DNA of 64,000 bases from Limonium bicolor. Lineage: Eukaryota > Streptophyta > Magnoliopsida > Caryophyllales > Plumbaginaceae. Position numbers and translations under genes: made by a program. Below the pieces are notes generated by a model. The model searched no databases and had not been told where the DNA came from. It saw only the letters and a program-made list of their open reading frames with translations. Where the stretch lies: the NCBI GenBank assembly GCA_023374045.1, contig CM041779.1, positions 300,152,167-300,216,166 on the forward strand, read 5' to 3'. Positions 1-12,219 of the stretch are shown one piece after another. How positions within the stretch are numbered: the stretch's first letter is position 1; each line of letters opens with the position of its first letter.

Positions 1-143
1 GATCGAGTGTGAGTGGGAAGAAGAAAGTGAGGTGTGGCGGCTAGGTTTCCTTTTTTGAAGATGGAAATGATATCGAGAGAAGAAGATGATGAGAGCTGAG
101 ACGTCGCCGGTCTTACTGGTTTCTAGGGTTATTGTTCCTCTGT

Positions 144-150
144 TTTTATA
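144..150 (-). promoter_or_regulatory. TATA box of LTR C
   Basis: TATAAAA on the minus strand, about 130 bp downstream of the tRNA-like module and followed by the AGACCGGCG block that also follows the TATA box in both LTRs of B. This conserved order supports a Pol II promoter at the U3/R boundary. Confidence 0.5.
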
Positions 151-215
151 GAAGAGAGATTGGAGTGTTAGGCTTTTTTGATTCGATGGATAAATAGAAA
201 AGTGGAGTGGAGGAT

Positions 216-293
216 AAAAAAAATGCCTATCTATCTAAGACTCGAACCCAGGACCCCTGGCCTCTCCTTTGCATAATCTAACCAATTGAGTTG
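216..293 (-). promoter_or_regulatory. tRNA-like Pol III promoter module in LTR C
   Basis: On the minus strand an A-box-like CAACTCAATTGG (282-293) is followed by the B-box-like GGTTCGAGTCT (238-248) and then a run of eight T (216-223). Order and spacing match tRNA genes, and the same module sits at the same place in the LTRs of A and B. The A box is degraded at its first positions, so activity of this copy is doubtful. Confidence 0.55.
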
Positions 294-545
294 TGACAGA
301 ATTGTAATATGTATGGAAGAATAAAAGATCTTCTATTGCGAGTTGAACTGAAAAAACAAAACATCCAGGCAACCTCTACAGGTTTTCAAACCGGGTTAAT
401 TCATTCTAAACACAAATCATTAACCAGCTATGCTAACTCAAAACTCAATATGCACATGAATAAGTTTTGAAAGAAAGACAACGACCCTCTCATTTTATTT
501 ATTTGTTGGAGTTTTCTTTATAGGGTGAGAATTTTGGTGTCTACA

Positions 546-1979
546 CTACTTACAAATGATTTTCAATCAATTTTTCTCACACAACATTATTAAAAAACTC
601 TTTTCAAAAACAGATTGCAAACAAATTTCAATCAACTTTTTTCACTGATATATCCACACTTGTTTTGAAACCAATTTTCAAGTTGATTTCCCAAATGAAT
701 TTCAAATGATGATTTAGTCCCCATGTTGTGACCCGCTAATTTTGAAGTGCGACCCACCTTCAAGAGCAGCGGTTATTACAGTGGAGTGTACTAATCATTT
801 CGTGCTTTCACAAAAGTGGTGGATTTTCACAAAGAATTTGTGCTCGATCATTCGCCTTTTCTTTCTCAAAAAATTCCCCTCATTTTCCTTGTTGGAGCAA
901 GTGGAGCGCATGAAGGTCAATAACAACGGTTCAAGTCGAAAATCAGAGGAGCACCAACCTAAGTCGTGCGACATGAAGACTAGCAACCTCTTAAGTTCGA
1001 AATTGTTGAAAGTCAGAAGAACACCAACGCATATCTCTTGATCACAGTGTCACTTTGCTGCAAGAGCCCAAAGATGAGCGAGCAACCAAGAGCCAGAACT
1101 CAAGCGGACGGCCAATCAGGAGACCGAACATGAATGTTAGTCAGTCAGAATCTCGATGACAAAGTAGAAGAAGTTTTTAACACAAAACTCCCCCTTTAAT
1201 GACTTTTTAGGACTGATAATGTATAGGTTATCCCCTATGATTCTTTTCTCTCTTGTCATTTTTGAATAAACTGCATGTATAGATTTGTACATTCCCTCTG
1301 AATTTATTTAGATCAATGTGTATAGGGTTCCCCTAGTCCCTACCTTATTTGCGGATGACCGAGCATCAAAATGTCTACTGAGAAAATCCACCAATTCAAA
1401 AACACGTGTTTTCAAAACTATTTTTCTAAAAACTTGATTTCTTGTAGCACATACGACTCGCTTCTTCCCATTTTCAGTCAATTCACATGCATTAATCATG
1501 CATGAATCATTCTCATCTTAGAAAATTTGCATAATTAAATGTTTCTTTCCTAACATACGTCACACAAGCATTCATCCCATTTTTCAAGCATGCTAACATT
1601 CGCATGTGTCAGTTTCTTCCTTCTGTTGTGATGATCGTTTTGCAGGTGATTAACTCTCTTTGCTCATGAGTGAAAGCATGATCTTCTAAGTGGTAGCAAG
1701 AAATACCATGGATTCAAGCATTTTCCTATTCAGCATACCATGTACATAGAGACCAACAATAACAAAAAAGCATACATAAAAAAAAATAGCATCCAAAAAT
1801 CCAAAAAAATACTCATACGTCCAAAAATCTCAAAAAAGTGCATGCAGTCACTGTCATATCGTGGGACCACTATGCGGAAGTCGCCACTCCTTAAAAGTCC
1901 AAAACTGCAGGAGCCAATCATCAGCTGAACATCATTTCTCTCTCATCACTCCGGCAACTAGACCATCTTCGGGGCCGAC
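546..1979 (+). mobile_element. Element A internal region, left part
   Basis: The sequence aligns with 38458-39975 of element B, so this is internal non-coding sequence of a second member of the same Tat/Ogre-like family. No gag, protease, reverse transcriptase or integrase motif is present. A 99-codon frame at 742-1041 is partly shared with B, but B has a 1-nt deletion relative to it, so it is not convincing as a gene. The block ends at CCGAC (1975-1979), the left target duplication of element E. The primer-site end and 5' LTR of A lie outside the window. Confidence 0.8.
1975..1979. repeat. Left target-site duplication of element E (CCGAC)
   Basis: CCGAC directly precedes the LTR start TGTAACACCCC and is repeated at 17845-17849 after the other LTR. 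Joining the flanks gives sequence collinear with element B near 39965-39985, which confirms the insertion point. Confidence 0.95.
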
Positions 1980-4900
1980 TGTAACACCCCTCTCCATAAT
2001 CACGATATAATCTCTCACGTAAACAAATAAACGTCTCGCAGTGGAAAAACAAATAACCATTACAAAACTCACTCGGTGTCACCGGCCGTTACTCGCCCAT
2101 GCGAGCAACGCAGCCAAACTACATCCAACTTCCAATACCAATAAACTGCTAACCGCAGTGATAACGAGAAACTCCTATACATCATACATACTAAGTCATA
2201 ACCATAAACATCGACAAGTGAGCGTCTACCCAATCCTGAATACACAACCTTACCATAATACATTCACCATCATCATTGCTATACAACATCTCCAAGTGTG
2301 GTGACAAAGGTAACTCTCCAATTACCCTGTTCCTGCTCTTCAGCTCCGACAATGATCAACAACCTGTAATGGTGTAGTATCAGCGATAGACGCTGAGTAT
2401 GCCGGGCCTGGACCCTAATGGTCACTTGTCATTTTAACCATCTTATTATTAGATCGGTTTCATGCTTTTCCATTTACAGGTGTACTCAATACTGTAATAA
2501 ACATGTATAATATTCATAATCACCATCCAAATATCCACAAACATTTAACCATCCATCCAATCCAAACATTCATTTAATATCACAAAACCACACTTATATA
2601 TCGAACGTATCGAGTATCAACAATATATTGTACAATGTACAACCGCCGTAGCGTACAGTTTTCATATTCGATTTACCTTAGCCTTGTAGGCTCCATCCAA
2701 CCATCAACACACAATAAAATAACCACAAGTATAACCAATGAACAACAAAGCGAACAACGAGAACAATAAACAAGTATTAAGTCTCGTCCATGGTATTGTT
2801 CGCCACTGTATAAGTCTCAATTGTTTTAGTTGTTCAGTTATACCTAGTGACAATGTCTCGTTAAAACGACATGTCTCTAGTTACCCATATATTATGGCGG
2901 GTCACCCACGGCAGTAGCCACTCCAACGGTAGAGTCTCCGACCAACGAGCCATTCTAGCTCACGGGAAATTTTCTTGATACTTACGGACCCGTACGCGGA
3001 CATCCTGGTATCGTTTTGTGATCACACGGCAGACGCCACCAGCCACATCCTCTTGGCTTTCCTCCCATTCCATTTAATTAATTATTTTACCATCGCATCG
3101 CATTACCAAATTTTCTAACACAGCAGACTAAGGTCATTAGTCCAATCCGGAGTCTGTAAACTCGGGATCCAGTGTTAGATACGAGAGCGGCGTATAGAAA
3201 GGCCAATGCTCCGTATAAAAGTCTCAGATAATATGTATATCTTATTATCTTAGTGCTACAACGTTTTACTTACGTTCCTTATATTTCATATAAGATAGCA
3301 CCATAGCCGCTAGTTCGTTTTATATATAGGTTCATATATACGAACCAATACTGTTAACTCAACAACAGTAAATAATAAGCAGCTATAAATATACAGTTCA
3401 TGCATATTAATTATCACATTCAGACAAACAATCTTATCACAGATCACACAGATGTCTGAACTGAGGAAGCCCTCAGTGACAATCAAGACACATAACAACA
3501 TACAAGTTATATCAACCAAATCCGAGCCCAAGGAGCAACCTTAGGACAACTCGACAAACCCCTTTACATACCGTTCACCCTGATTGTATTACGGTGGAGT
3601 ATGAATCAGCAAGATCCTCTGCTCCGTGTAGTCCGCTAGCTCGTCGAGCGTCTTGTCAGAAGTACAATCTAAACGGTAATAAACTATAAGTCAGTCTCCA
3701 TGACTAACTACACCCGGTATTTCCGAGTAATAAGTAACCCCGACAGTTCACCCCTGTTTTCTACAGTTGTTTGTTACGGGTTCTCTAAAACAGCCGGTTT
3801 TGTTACTTAAACGCGTACGTCATAACATTTCAACTGTTAAGTTTAATTTGTTGTATTTCTTTTTAATCTTGTCCACCATCTAGCTTAGGTACATATCCTA
3901 TAGTTGCATGTATTCATGCATGATTGTAGTACATTATTACTTTTTTTTTAAATAACCACCACTATTAAATCATATGGTTTTCAACCAAAATATCCACCTT
4001 ATATACATTATTCTTGTGTATGTATATATTACCACGTAGGTAATTCCCATGAGTTCAATAAACTCTTATATTTTATGTTACTTTTTATCATCTTTTATTA
4101 GATGATCACTCCCATTAGTTGTATTATTTTATACAACTTATATTAAGATTATTATCCCAATAATATGTAACATTTTATGTTGTATATTTACAACTCCTAA
4201 GGTTTATCCAATACAAACCTTAGTTTATAAATCCCATTTTTATAGTTCATCACATTATTTTATGTGAGTATCCTTACTCATATTAATTCCATTTAAAACC
4301 ATACAATTGTTATAACATTTATAACATTATAGACCTTAGTCTAAAATTCATTTTCCAACTCTTATAAATTCGGTATTGCCCTTGAATTTATTTAAATTCT
4401 ATTTTGACCACACAACATTATGTAATGTTATACCATGTGCTAATATCATTTGATATGATATTTTTATTTCCTTTATCTTATAACCTATAGTTTTTTTTAT
4501 ACAAAACTATTATATATGCCTCATAGGCATATATATTAAACCTTACTCTTTTTCATAAACCATAGTCTCCTTTATTTACAAAGTCACCCCTTCCTTTTTA
4601 CCATGTTATATATACCATTCAATATAACATTTCTAACTTATAAAAGAGTATAACCTATGGTTATTTTTTGTAAATTCCGAACAGCCCTTGTGCTATTCTA
4701 TAATTGCCATTTGGCCCTATTTATAACAATAGTTTTACCATATCATTAAAGTCATATCTTATACACATATCTCAATAGATACTCTTATATAATTCTAAAA
4801 ATCTCCAAATTTTACCAAAGGGTTATAAATATCCTTATTAACCCATATACTCTTGGTATTTACCATTCCACCAACTATTTTCTCCAAAGTGTCATAATGA

Positions 4901-7584
4901 CATAATAACTATATATTATACATATATAGTTTATTTTAATTCCAAAACAACTCAATAAATTCCTAAAAATTCCTAATCGCCCATGGGTGTTTAAAACACC
5001 ATTGTACACCCTTAATTTTTGGTAATAACATATTTACCACATATGTTATAAAAATATTACCATAAAATACTTATCTTATTATAAAACCTTAAATAAGTTA
5101 TCTAACTTATTTATTTTGGTCAAGACCTAGCATATGGTCAATGTTGACCTCCTTAATATTTCCTTGACCATTAATTCCTTATAATTACGGTTTAGTACCC
5201 AAACTTTTCAAAATTCACCATTTAACCCCAAAACATTATAAAACCTTATAAACTTTATTTTAATCCCTTTTTAACTCTAATTTTCGGCCTTATTATTCTA
5301 AAGCCCTTAAATTTAATTTAATTACACCTAATACCCCATTTATTTTCGGTAATGCATTTATACTGCTTAAACTTAAATAAAAGCTTGTAAATGCATAAAT
5401 AAAATGGCCTAAAATACATGGCCTTATTACAAACATTTGCTTGCAAAATAAATTACACATAAATGTCCCAAAAACACTTATAATATTGGCCTCACCACAC
5501 ACTTTTCATTTAATTACCAAACTTCCACATAATGTCTTAAATTTGACAATTATGCTTGTTTAATTAGTTATAAAATTTATTAAACCATTTCTTAAACATT
5601 TTAAGGTCAAACAAGACCTTGTTTTTCTCCTTCACTCACGGCAATTAATATACACACACTTAAACTTGTGTTAATGCAACAAGTTAAGGTTTTAAGTAAT
5701 TTATACCTTGATTTAACCTAGATAGAACCTTGTTTGGTTTGGCCACCTTAAGTAGAAATTCTCCACAGCTTGTTTTACATGTTTTCAAACAGAAACCAAG
5801 GCCTAGTTAGTCTCCAAGAAAGATCTAACCATAAGAAGTAATTTAATGTAAGATTTAAGGCAAAAATCACCTTAAAGATGCAAGGAGAGTTCAAGATGAT
5901 TTCGACCTGAATCAAACACACCACAAGGTGTTAGATCCACCATATTGACATAGGAAATAGCTAGATCTCAACAAGCTACCTTGTTATTAGGTTTTACCTT
6001 GGAAAAATGCCTTAAAAGGGGTATTTCCTTTGGATCTCGGCCATCCTTGCTCCAAATGGCTTACCAACAGATTCTACATGAAAAGGAGAAGAAGATGAGG
6101 CTATTACCAAAGTTTCACAGCCGAACTTGAAGGGAATCAAAAGTTATGAGCTTAAAGCACATTTTTACCTTAAATGGTCAAGACTTGAACTTTCCTCCTT
6201 AGATCTGGTTATGAACGAGATTGAACATTCCTTTAACCTCAGAATTACACTACATAGATGTATAAGAGGTTGGAGTGTAGATCAATCGAAAAAGGAAAGA
6301 AAGATGAAGAAAATGGGCATTTTTATGCCTTAAGAGCTTACCTAGAGCTTGAGCTCTCTCCAATGGAGCTTGGGGACTTACCTATGGTGGAAGAGGAGCC
6401 AAAGAGAGTGTTTGGCAATGAGCTCCACGTTTGGAATGGAGCTAATGAGAGAAATGACCTAGTTTTGCCTTAAAGCACATTTTTTTGCATTTTTTTATGT
6501 TTTAAGTGACTTGATGACTCACACCAATTGATTGGTGTTGATAAATTCGTGGGAGACAACAGCAAGGGGCAGCTGGACATGATAGGAAAGGTGGGTGAAT
6601 TATTTGTACATAATTGATTCCAATTTGATTGAATAAAGGAGTAATAATGTTACTTTTAGCCATTTATTGTAAGGTGACTAAGCACTTTTGTCTTGTACCA
6701 GCTGGAGCCACGAAATTCAAAGAGGAAGAGGAGTAAATGGAGGCTCCAATTCAGTTGGTTCACATGGGTAAGGTAAGTGGAGCCCACTTGTTTTGTTTTA
6801 TAAGGTAAAGTTTGTCTTTTTTTGTTATTTTATGTAAAAGTAAGAGCATATATTTAATTGTCACATGTCTCTTGTCTCTTGGTCTGTTAAGAGACTTAAT
6901 TATCTGATTTTATGTAGTCCATTTCGTGGTCAATGGTCAACATTGACCAACTTAGTCAATGTTGACCCAAACGGGCCCCACATTAGGGTTTTATTAATAT
7001 TTTAATATTAAATTTGTAAAAGTTTGTAAATTTCTGGAATTAAATTCCTAATATCATATAATATGATATTTTATTATATTTAAAGGTAATTATAACCTTT
7101 TAGCCCATTTAAAACCAATTTAAAAGACAACTTCACAAAAACGTGCTTTAAGGAGTTTTAGCGCACATTTGTGTTGCCTGGTGTTTCTGAGCTCTGTTTT
7201 CTTTGACAACGGTCTTGTTGTGTTCCTTACATGATATTTGATCATGTAATTCAATTTTATATCATTTGGAGGTCATTAGACCTTTAAGGTTTCTTAGAGC
7301 ACCTTTTTGCTCTATATGACCTTGAAGCATGTAAGTGCTTGTTCTTTGTGTTGGAGTGTTGTCCAACGGTTATAATATGTTTAATATTATGTTAATAGAC
7401 TTAGGACAAATTTTTAGGTCCTAAGAAGTTCATTTGGGTATTTATTTACCCTTAACAGTCAAAGGGTGCAACATCTTGTTTTATGTTGACCACTGTTGTT
7501 CTCAGTTGACTTATAAGGCATGTTCAGGCCTTAATTAATGTGATTAAATATTTAATCCATGTTTAATAAGTTTGGGGTATTTCA
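1980..7584 (-). repeat. 3' LTR of element E
   Basis: The repeat is 5,605 bp, with TGAAATACCCC at its minus-strand start (7584) and TGTTACA at its end (1980). It matches 12220-17844 nearly base for base; differences are mostly short indels, with a denser cluster near 3020-3050. It is AT-rich with no credible coding frame; short open frames near 3310-3531, 5293-5502 and 6127-6473 are spurious. It holds clusters of TTGAC motifs. Confidence 0.95.
6928..6967 (-). promoter_or_regulatory. W-box-like cluster in U3 of element E (3' LTR)
   Basis: Five TTGAC cores on both strands within 40 bp (GGTCAA at 6928 and 6935, TTGACC at 6943, AGTCAA at 6954, TTGACC at 6962). More lie at 5130-5170 and 7458-7512. 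TTGAC is the core bound by WRKY factors. The cluster lies about 620-660 bp from the U3 start, a plausible site for stress-responsive control; binding is inference. Confidence 0.4.
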
Positions 7585-7599
7585 GTCTACCCCCCTTAA
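7585..7599 (-). other. Polypurine tract of element E
   Basis: Minus-strand TTAAGGGGGGTAGAC ends exactly at the 3' LTR start (7584). This is the usual position for plus-strand DNA priming. A second similar tract lies near 8230-8245 in the same orientation. Confidence 0.85.
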
Positions 7600-7601
7600 A
7601 A

Positions 7602-7620
7602 AGACTTCGTCCCGAAGTCT
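7602..7620 (-). other. Perfect hairpin adjoining the PPT of element E
   Basis: AGACTTCG and CGAAGTCT form a perfect 8-bp stem with a 3-nt loop, two bases upstream (minus strand) of the polypurine tract. Comparable PPT-side hairpins occur in elements A, B and D. Confidence 0.6.
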
Positions 7621-10613
7621 CTTAATCAAATAGGTATGTATATAAATGTATAACTACCCATTGTTCGCATAATGTATATCTATGTGATATATCATTTACA
7701 CACATCGTATTGCGCTTATACAGCACATAGCCATCACGTTGTGGCGTTAGTTCAATCATATATGGATATAGGTGATCCATCAGCACCATCATTTCCTATC
7801 AGTTCTACCAACCCTGGCAACCTCCCTGAGGTGTCCATAACATTCCATTGTTCCACATTCCATATCTAATGATTCATTTCGTATCTAGGCGATACCATAT
7901 GTAATCATTCTATAAAGCAATATGAATACATATTACAAATAGCATAAGAAAAGTGTTACACACATGGTGTACATACAACATTCAAACAAGTATCTTGTGA
8001 GATACATACATACCAGTGTACATCACACACAAACAAACCAAACAACGCACGCCCCGCGTACCAAACATAACCAATAAAACCAATTCACTGTATGCCATGC
8101 ATACCAAATAATTCACATACTAACCAAACAAACCTCGTATGCCCCGCACACCACCAATTCTCTTTTTTTTTTGTATGCAATGCATATCAAACAGCCAAAA
8201 CTTAGTGCACACATGTGCACAGCCAAGAGGCTCTACCCCCCTTAAAAAGGGTTACGCCCCCGTACCCCACAAGTATACAACAGCCGCTCAACAAGGAGCA
8301 CTGGATACTTGGCTCTCAAAGAGTTCTCCAACTCATGGATTATCCTTATATTAGAGAGACGGGTATAACTCTAGCCCTTCTGGGCTCCACAATTCGTAAG
8401 GGATGTGGCACTAAACAATTTGTGCCCTCTCCCAAATTCCTTCTAATGGGTCCGCTCGCTCCGTATGAGGTGCAGACCCATGAACACAGGCTCAATTTGC
8501 CTTTCTTTCTTCTTTTTTTTCATTGCTGTGAATCCACTTGTTTGGATCATTAGCATACTTGCGTGTGTCTTCTCTCACTGATATTCAGCTTGAGGTATAA
8601 TATGACATTGACCATTGTTAGTACTTAGTGCTCTTGCACTCATCTTGTAATACCAAGACGTACCAGCCTAAATGTCCACAAAGATGATGTTTGTCATCCA
8701 TGTCTCCTGGTATTTTGTTCCGGAGTAACACACTGTTATAGTTCCTTTTTTTTTTACACACTCGTGTTGATATCCACTTTATCTTTCTGCGTTCCCACTA
8801 GATTAATAGCTACACGAGTGCAATACCAAAACACTATGTCATACAGAGTGCAGAGGCGTAAACGCTCAACAACTAATATCTCATGAGTCTAACAGATAAG
8901 ATGTGCGAATTATCCTGTGAGTGGTACATTCCAAATCCTTTGTTCTTTGCTTAAGGTATCTGCTATCATATAACTTTATCTTTTCTCCTTGCGTAGTCAC
9001 GAGTTTATGTCCATATCACCTGGTAGGTTTCCTCTGGATTGCAAGCATTTGCTTGATCCTTATGAGGGTTCTACATATTTTTCGTCCATAATGGGTTTTC
9101 CTGTTGCTTTTTTTTTTCTGGTTTTCCTATCCTTAAACTGTTCCTTTGTCTTCTCTGTATACTGTTCACTGTTCTCTGTTGAAGGTTCTCCTCTTTTTTT
9201 CTAGCCCGTTGTTTTAACTGCAGCTCTTCTCGTCCATCTTCGAGGTAATCCGTCTTACTGTCCGTAGAGTGGAGTTGACTACTTCTCGTGTTCCTAACAC
9301 TACTTATCTACTTGCATGGGGTACCGTACTGATACATTACTACTTACCTAACTAACTCATAAGTGAGTCTGTCAGGCCCACATGCTCCTAACGGAGTGCG
9401 GTCGTCCCATGTCTCGTTTAGTAAACTGGTAATGTCTGTCACACGGTTGTTGTGAAGTATTCTTTTGTCAATCTCCCTTTGATGGATATCCCTTTTTTTG
9501 TTCTTCTTCTTCTTTTTTTTTTCTTCTTCTTGCTTCTGCTTTTTCTTTTTTTTTGTCTAATAGTTCGTGTTATCGGTTATCCTGTAATAAGTGTTATTGC
9601 CTTTGTGGCATCCGTTGTAATTTGTGCCATAGACTGGTATTATTCACTCGGTGCAAGTAAAATCCGTGCTATATTAGCAAACTTGTTCCTCCCTTTTTTT
9701 TATCTCATTGAGTACAACACATTTTCCTTTTTCTCCCTGTTTTTTTTTATCATATCTCATCCATAGTTCATATTCGTCCCCTCATCCATGTAATTGGATG
9801 TATTGCAGATTGCATAATAGGTTAAGCAACTTGGCTCTTCACTTCCCAACCATCCTCACTGACGGTGGTGCACCTACAAAGGGTATGCTTGTCCATAAGG
9901 ACTAAACATTCATCACTAGTGGTGACTAGCATCAAATGCGGGTATACACTGACGGTATTTGGCTAATAAGCCCTGTCTGAAAATTCCCAACAATTTAAAC
10001 TGGTGTGGTTTACAGTCATAGTGGCTGTATAGTTTCCCCAGTTGCAGTGGTTGGACTAACGGTCCTTCCATAGTTGCATAAGTTTCTAATCTCAAGGTTT
10101 GAATGAAAACGTTTGAAAGACATTTTTTTTTGTACATATAATAAAAGACTTAAAAGTAGTAGTTGTTGCAGTTGCATTTGCAGTTGCTGTTACTGTTGTC
10201 GTTGCTGTTGCTGCACTTGCTGTAGCAAGTGCGCAAGGCAGATGGAAATTTCAGTAGTTTATTGCCATAGCGCTTGCAATAGCAAGTGCGCCATGCAGGT
10301 GGAAATTCTGGTTCAGTAATTCCCGGACTCATTGACTCTACGTCATTTGAGTATTGCTACATGATAATGTAAGCATTAACATCCTGTTCGTATATATTAT
10401 CGGTCAAGGTTTAAAGTTTATAGGTACTGAGTACACACAACCAATCCCAAAGTCTTACACAAAAGGCGAGTGGTCAATGACACACTCCCACATTCTTATA
10501 ACATAGCTCCTTCTAACATCCAAAGTAAGCCCACAACATAATAAGTAAACAAAGTCTTCCACCAGCGGTCTCATGGAGTTAGGGTACTCATGCCCTATCT
10601 ACTCCCTTGCCCT
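7621..10613 (-). other. Element E internal region without recognisable gene
   Basis: About 3 kb between gag and the polypurine tract, where pol would lie in an autonomous element. I see no catalytic motif of protease, reverse transcriptase or integrase on either strand. It contains poly-pyrimidine runs (9480-9560), short repeats of GCATACCAA-like and CCGCGTACC-like words near 8040-8160, and a TTGCTG-rich stretch at 10155-10290. In the last, two hairpins (CACTTGC TGTA GCAAGTG and CGCTTGC AATA GCAAGTGCG) sit in a locally duplicated segment. Confidence 0.6.
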
Positions 10614-11985
10614 TCAGGGCTCCAGCATCAGTAGATGTCTGGCCATCCTGACTGCCTCGTGGTACTCCAGATCCTCCAGCTGAGGTCTTCTGAGTATTCT
10701 TTGGTGGCCTGTAATTACGGCTCTCTGGTTCATCCGGCATTCAAATTCCCTATGGCCTTCTTTGGCAGCACTGACATTCGACTTTGCGGCCTTCGCAGTC
10801 GACCCCTGGATGGTCCTTTCCACAACGCTTACAGTAAAATTGGCGCTGGGACTGTCTGGTGCCTAATGGTAGTAATTAAGTGTAAGTTAATAACTGTTGA
10901 TATGAAGGTTAAGGTTATATTTGAATCTAAGAGGTATGTTCTCACCCTTAGGAGGTGCAGATCTCAGAGGCTTAGCATCAATAGCTGGGCCGGTCAACTG
11001 AAAGACGGGCTCTTTCCCTTTCTTTCCCTTGTGACCCTGTTGCCCTTTCTTTTGGAAAAGCTTCCTGTTTAAATGTTTTGGGTCAGTATTTATAAGGTAT
11101 TTAGTATGGTAATCAGTTTAGGGTGGGATAAGTCCTTACTTTCCTTTCCTCTGGCCTCCTCCTGGAGATGCTCCTCCACCCTCAGACTCTCCTTCAGGGT
11201 TCTTCCTTTTCTTTGCCCCAAGAGTCTCTTCCCGAGTCTGGAGAATTAGCTCCGTCCTCGAGGCAGTCTCATAACACTCCTGGAACCTCCTTGGTAAGTT
11301 CTCACTAAGCTAATTGGTATTGCAGTAAGTAAAGAATTTTATGGCTTTCATGTTAGCACCTGGATGGTAGTGTAGAGGGTAGCACCCATCGCCATCTGAA
11401 TACGAAATAATAGTCCTCCCCGGAACTTCTCGACCTTCACGGTCTCTGAGTAATCCACACCGGGAATGTAGTCCAGCTGACCAATGAATCGAGCGCAATA
11501 CTCATCCACGGTCAGACCTCCTTGGGTCAGTGTCTCGGACTCCTGGGCTTCTTCTGTTTGAGATGTGCTGGGTAGTACTTCCCTCTCAGCAACTCGACAA
11601 AGGCAGCCCACGAAAAGTCGGGCGTAGCCAGGTGGTGGTCCTTGACCAACCTCCACCAAGTGCTGGCTGCATCCTTCAGATGGAAAGCAGCAATGGCGAT
11701 CTTCTTGTCGTCTGGTACTTGTAAAGCTTCATACGCTTTCTCATGTTCAACGATGTAACGCTCCAAAGCCACGGGGTCGGGTTCCCCAGAATATGTAGGT
11801 GGTCGAGTCTCTGTAACTGACTTCAGCCAGTTCGTTTCCCTGGGCTGTGGCGGGTGGGCTGGTGCTCCTCCTATCTGAGTACCCAGCTGTGCAAGAACGG
11901 CTGCATCCGTCTCAGCAACTCCTGGAATGCCGGGGTCACCGTCTCCACCTCTCCCAGTACCACGCCCTCTAGTTCCACTAGACAT
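10614..11985 (-). pseudogene. gag: gag of element E, interrupted by intron-like gaps and frameshifts
   Basis: Capsid/nucleocapsid polyprotein of a Ty3/gypsy-type element. It starts at 11985 with a Gly/Arg-rich leader (MSSGTRGRGTGRGG). The Retrotrans_gag core follows (RPPTYSGEPDP, AAFHLKDAASTWWRLVK, LLRGKYYPAHLKQKK), and after a 1-nt deletion near 11548 continues as LTVDEYCARFIGQLDYIPG. Downstream, coding-quality segments are separated by three GT-AG segments at 11310-11359, 11065-11139 and 10863-10945. Removing them joins TTIQ to LSENLPRRFQECYE, then QRKGK to KLFQKKGQQGHKG, then APPKG to TRQSQRQFYCKRC without breaking frame. Two zinc knuckles follow: CKRCGKDHPGVDC intact, and a second (CQCC...GHREFEC) split by a further 1-nt shift. 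No pol follows. Gag identity is secure; whether the gaps are introns is inference. Confidence 0.8.
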
Positions 11986-12203
11986 CTGTAGTATAGTATG
12001 TCACATAATTACTCGGTAAAATTACCGTACACAACCAATAGATATTAAGTTGCCTTAAAGGCTAACCTGTCACGCAATTTGCGTTACTAGACACAGTATC
12101 TTCCTAAGACGAATCGTCTCGTACTTCCCAAATGTTTCCCGTAATTTCCCAAGTCCTAAGCTCACTGTCTTAACCTACTTTCTCGTCATCAGAGCGGTAC
12201 TCC

Positions 12204-12215
12204 GCTCTGATACCA
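12204..12215 (-). other. Primer-binding site of element E (initiator Met tRNA type)
   Basis: Minus-strand TGGTATCAGAGC lies four bases after the 5' LTR end (12220). This is the classic plant primer site complementary to the 3' end of initiator methionine tRNA, and it fixes the element's orientation. Confidence 0.92.
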
Positions 12216-12219
12216 CTTT

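Larger units (their letters stand above)
1..545 (-). mobile_element. Partial LTR of a Tat/Ogre-like element (copy C), inverted
   Basis: Read on the minus strand this begins TGTAGACACC at position 545 and follows the same order of modules as the LTRs of elements A and B: terminal block, tRNA-like module, TATA box, then an AGACCGGCG block. It is diverged from both but clearly the same family. The start of the LTR abuts internal sequence of element A at 546, with no polypurine tract on that side, so it is a 5' LTR or a solo LTR inserted head-inward into A. Its other end lies left of the window. CTACT at 546-550 is a candidate target duplication that cannot be tested here. Confidence 0.8.

Noticed and set aside
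742..1041. Small open frame shared with element B (38736-38978), possibly a conserved micro-protein
   Set aside because: B has a 1-nt deletion within the shared region and different N-terminus; similarity is explained by DNA-level kinship of A and B.
6127..6473. Frames duplicated in both LTRs of element E (also 16478-16732)
   Set aside because: They are duplicated because the LTRs are; single-base differences shift the frames between copies, so no protein is kept.
8215..8553. 112-codon frame in the internal region of element E
   Set aside because: Antisense to the element's coding strand, no motif, and lies in the region where pol has been lost.
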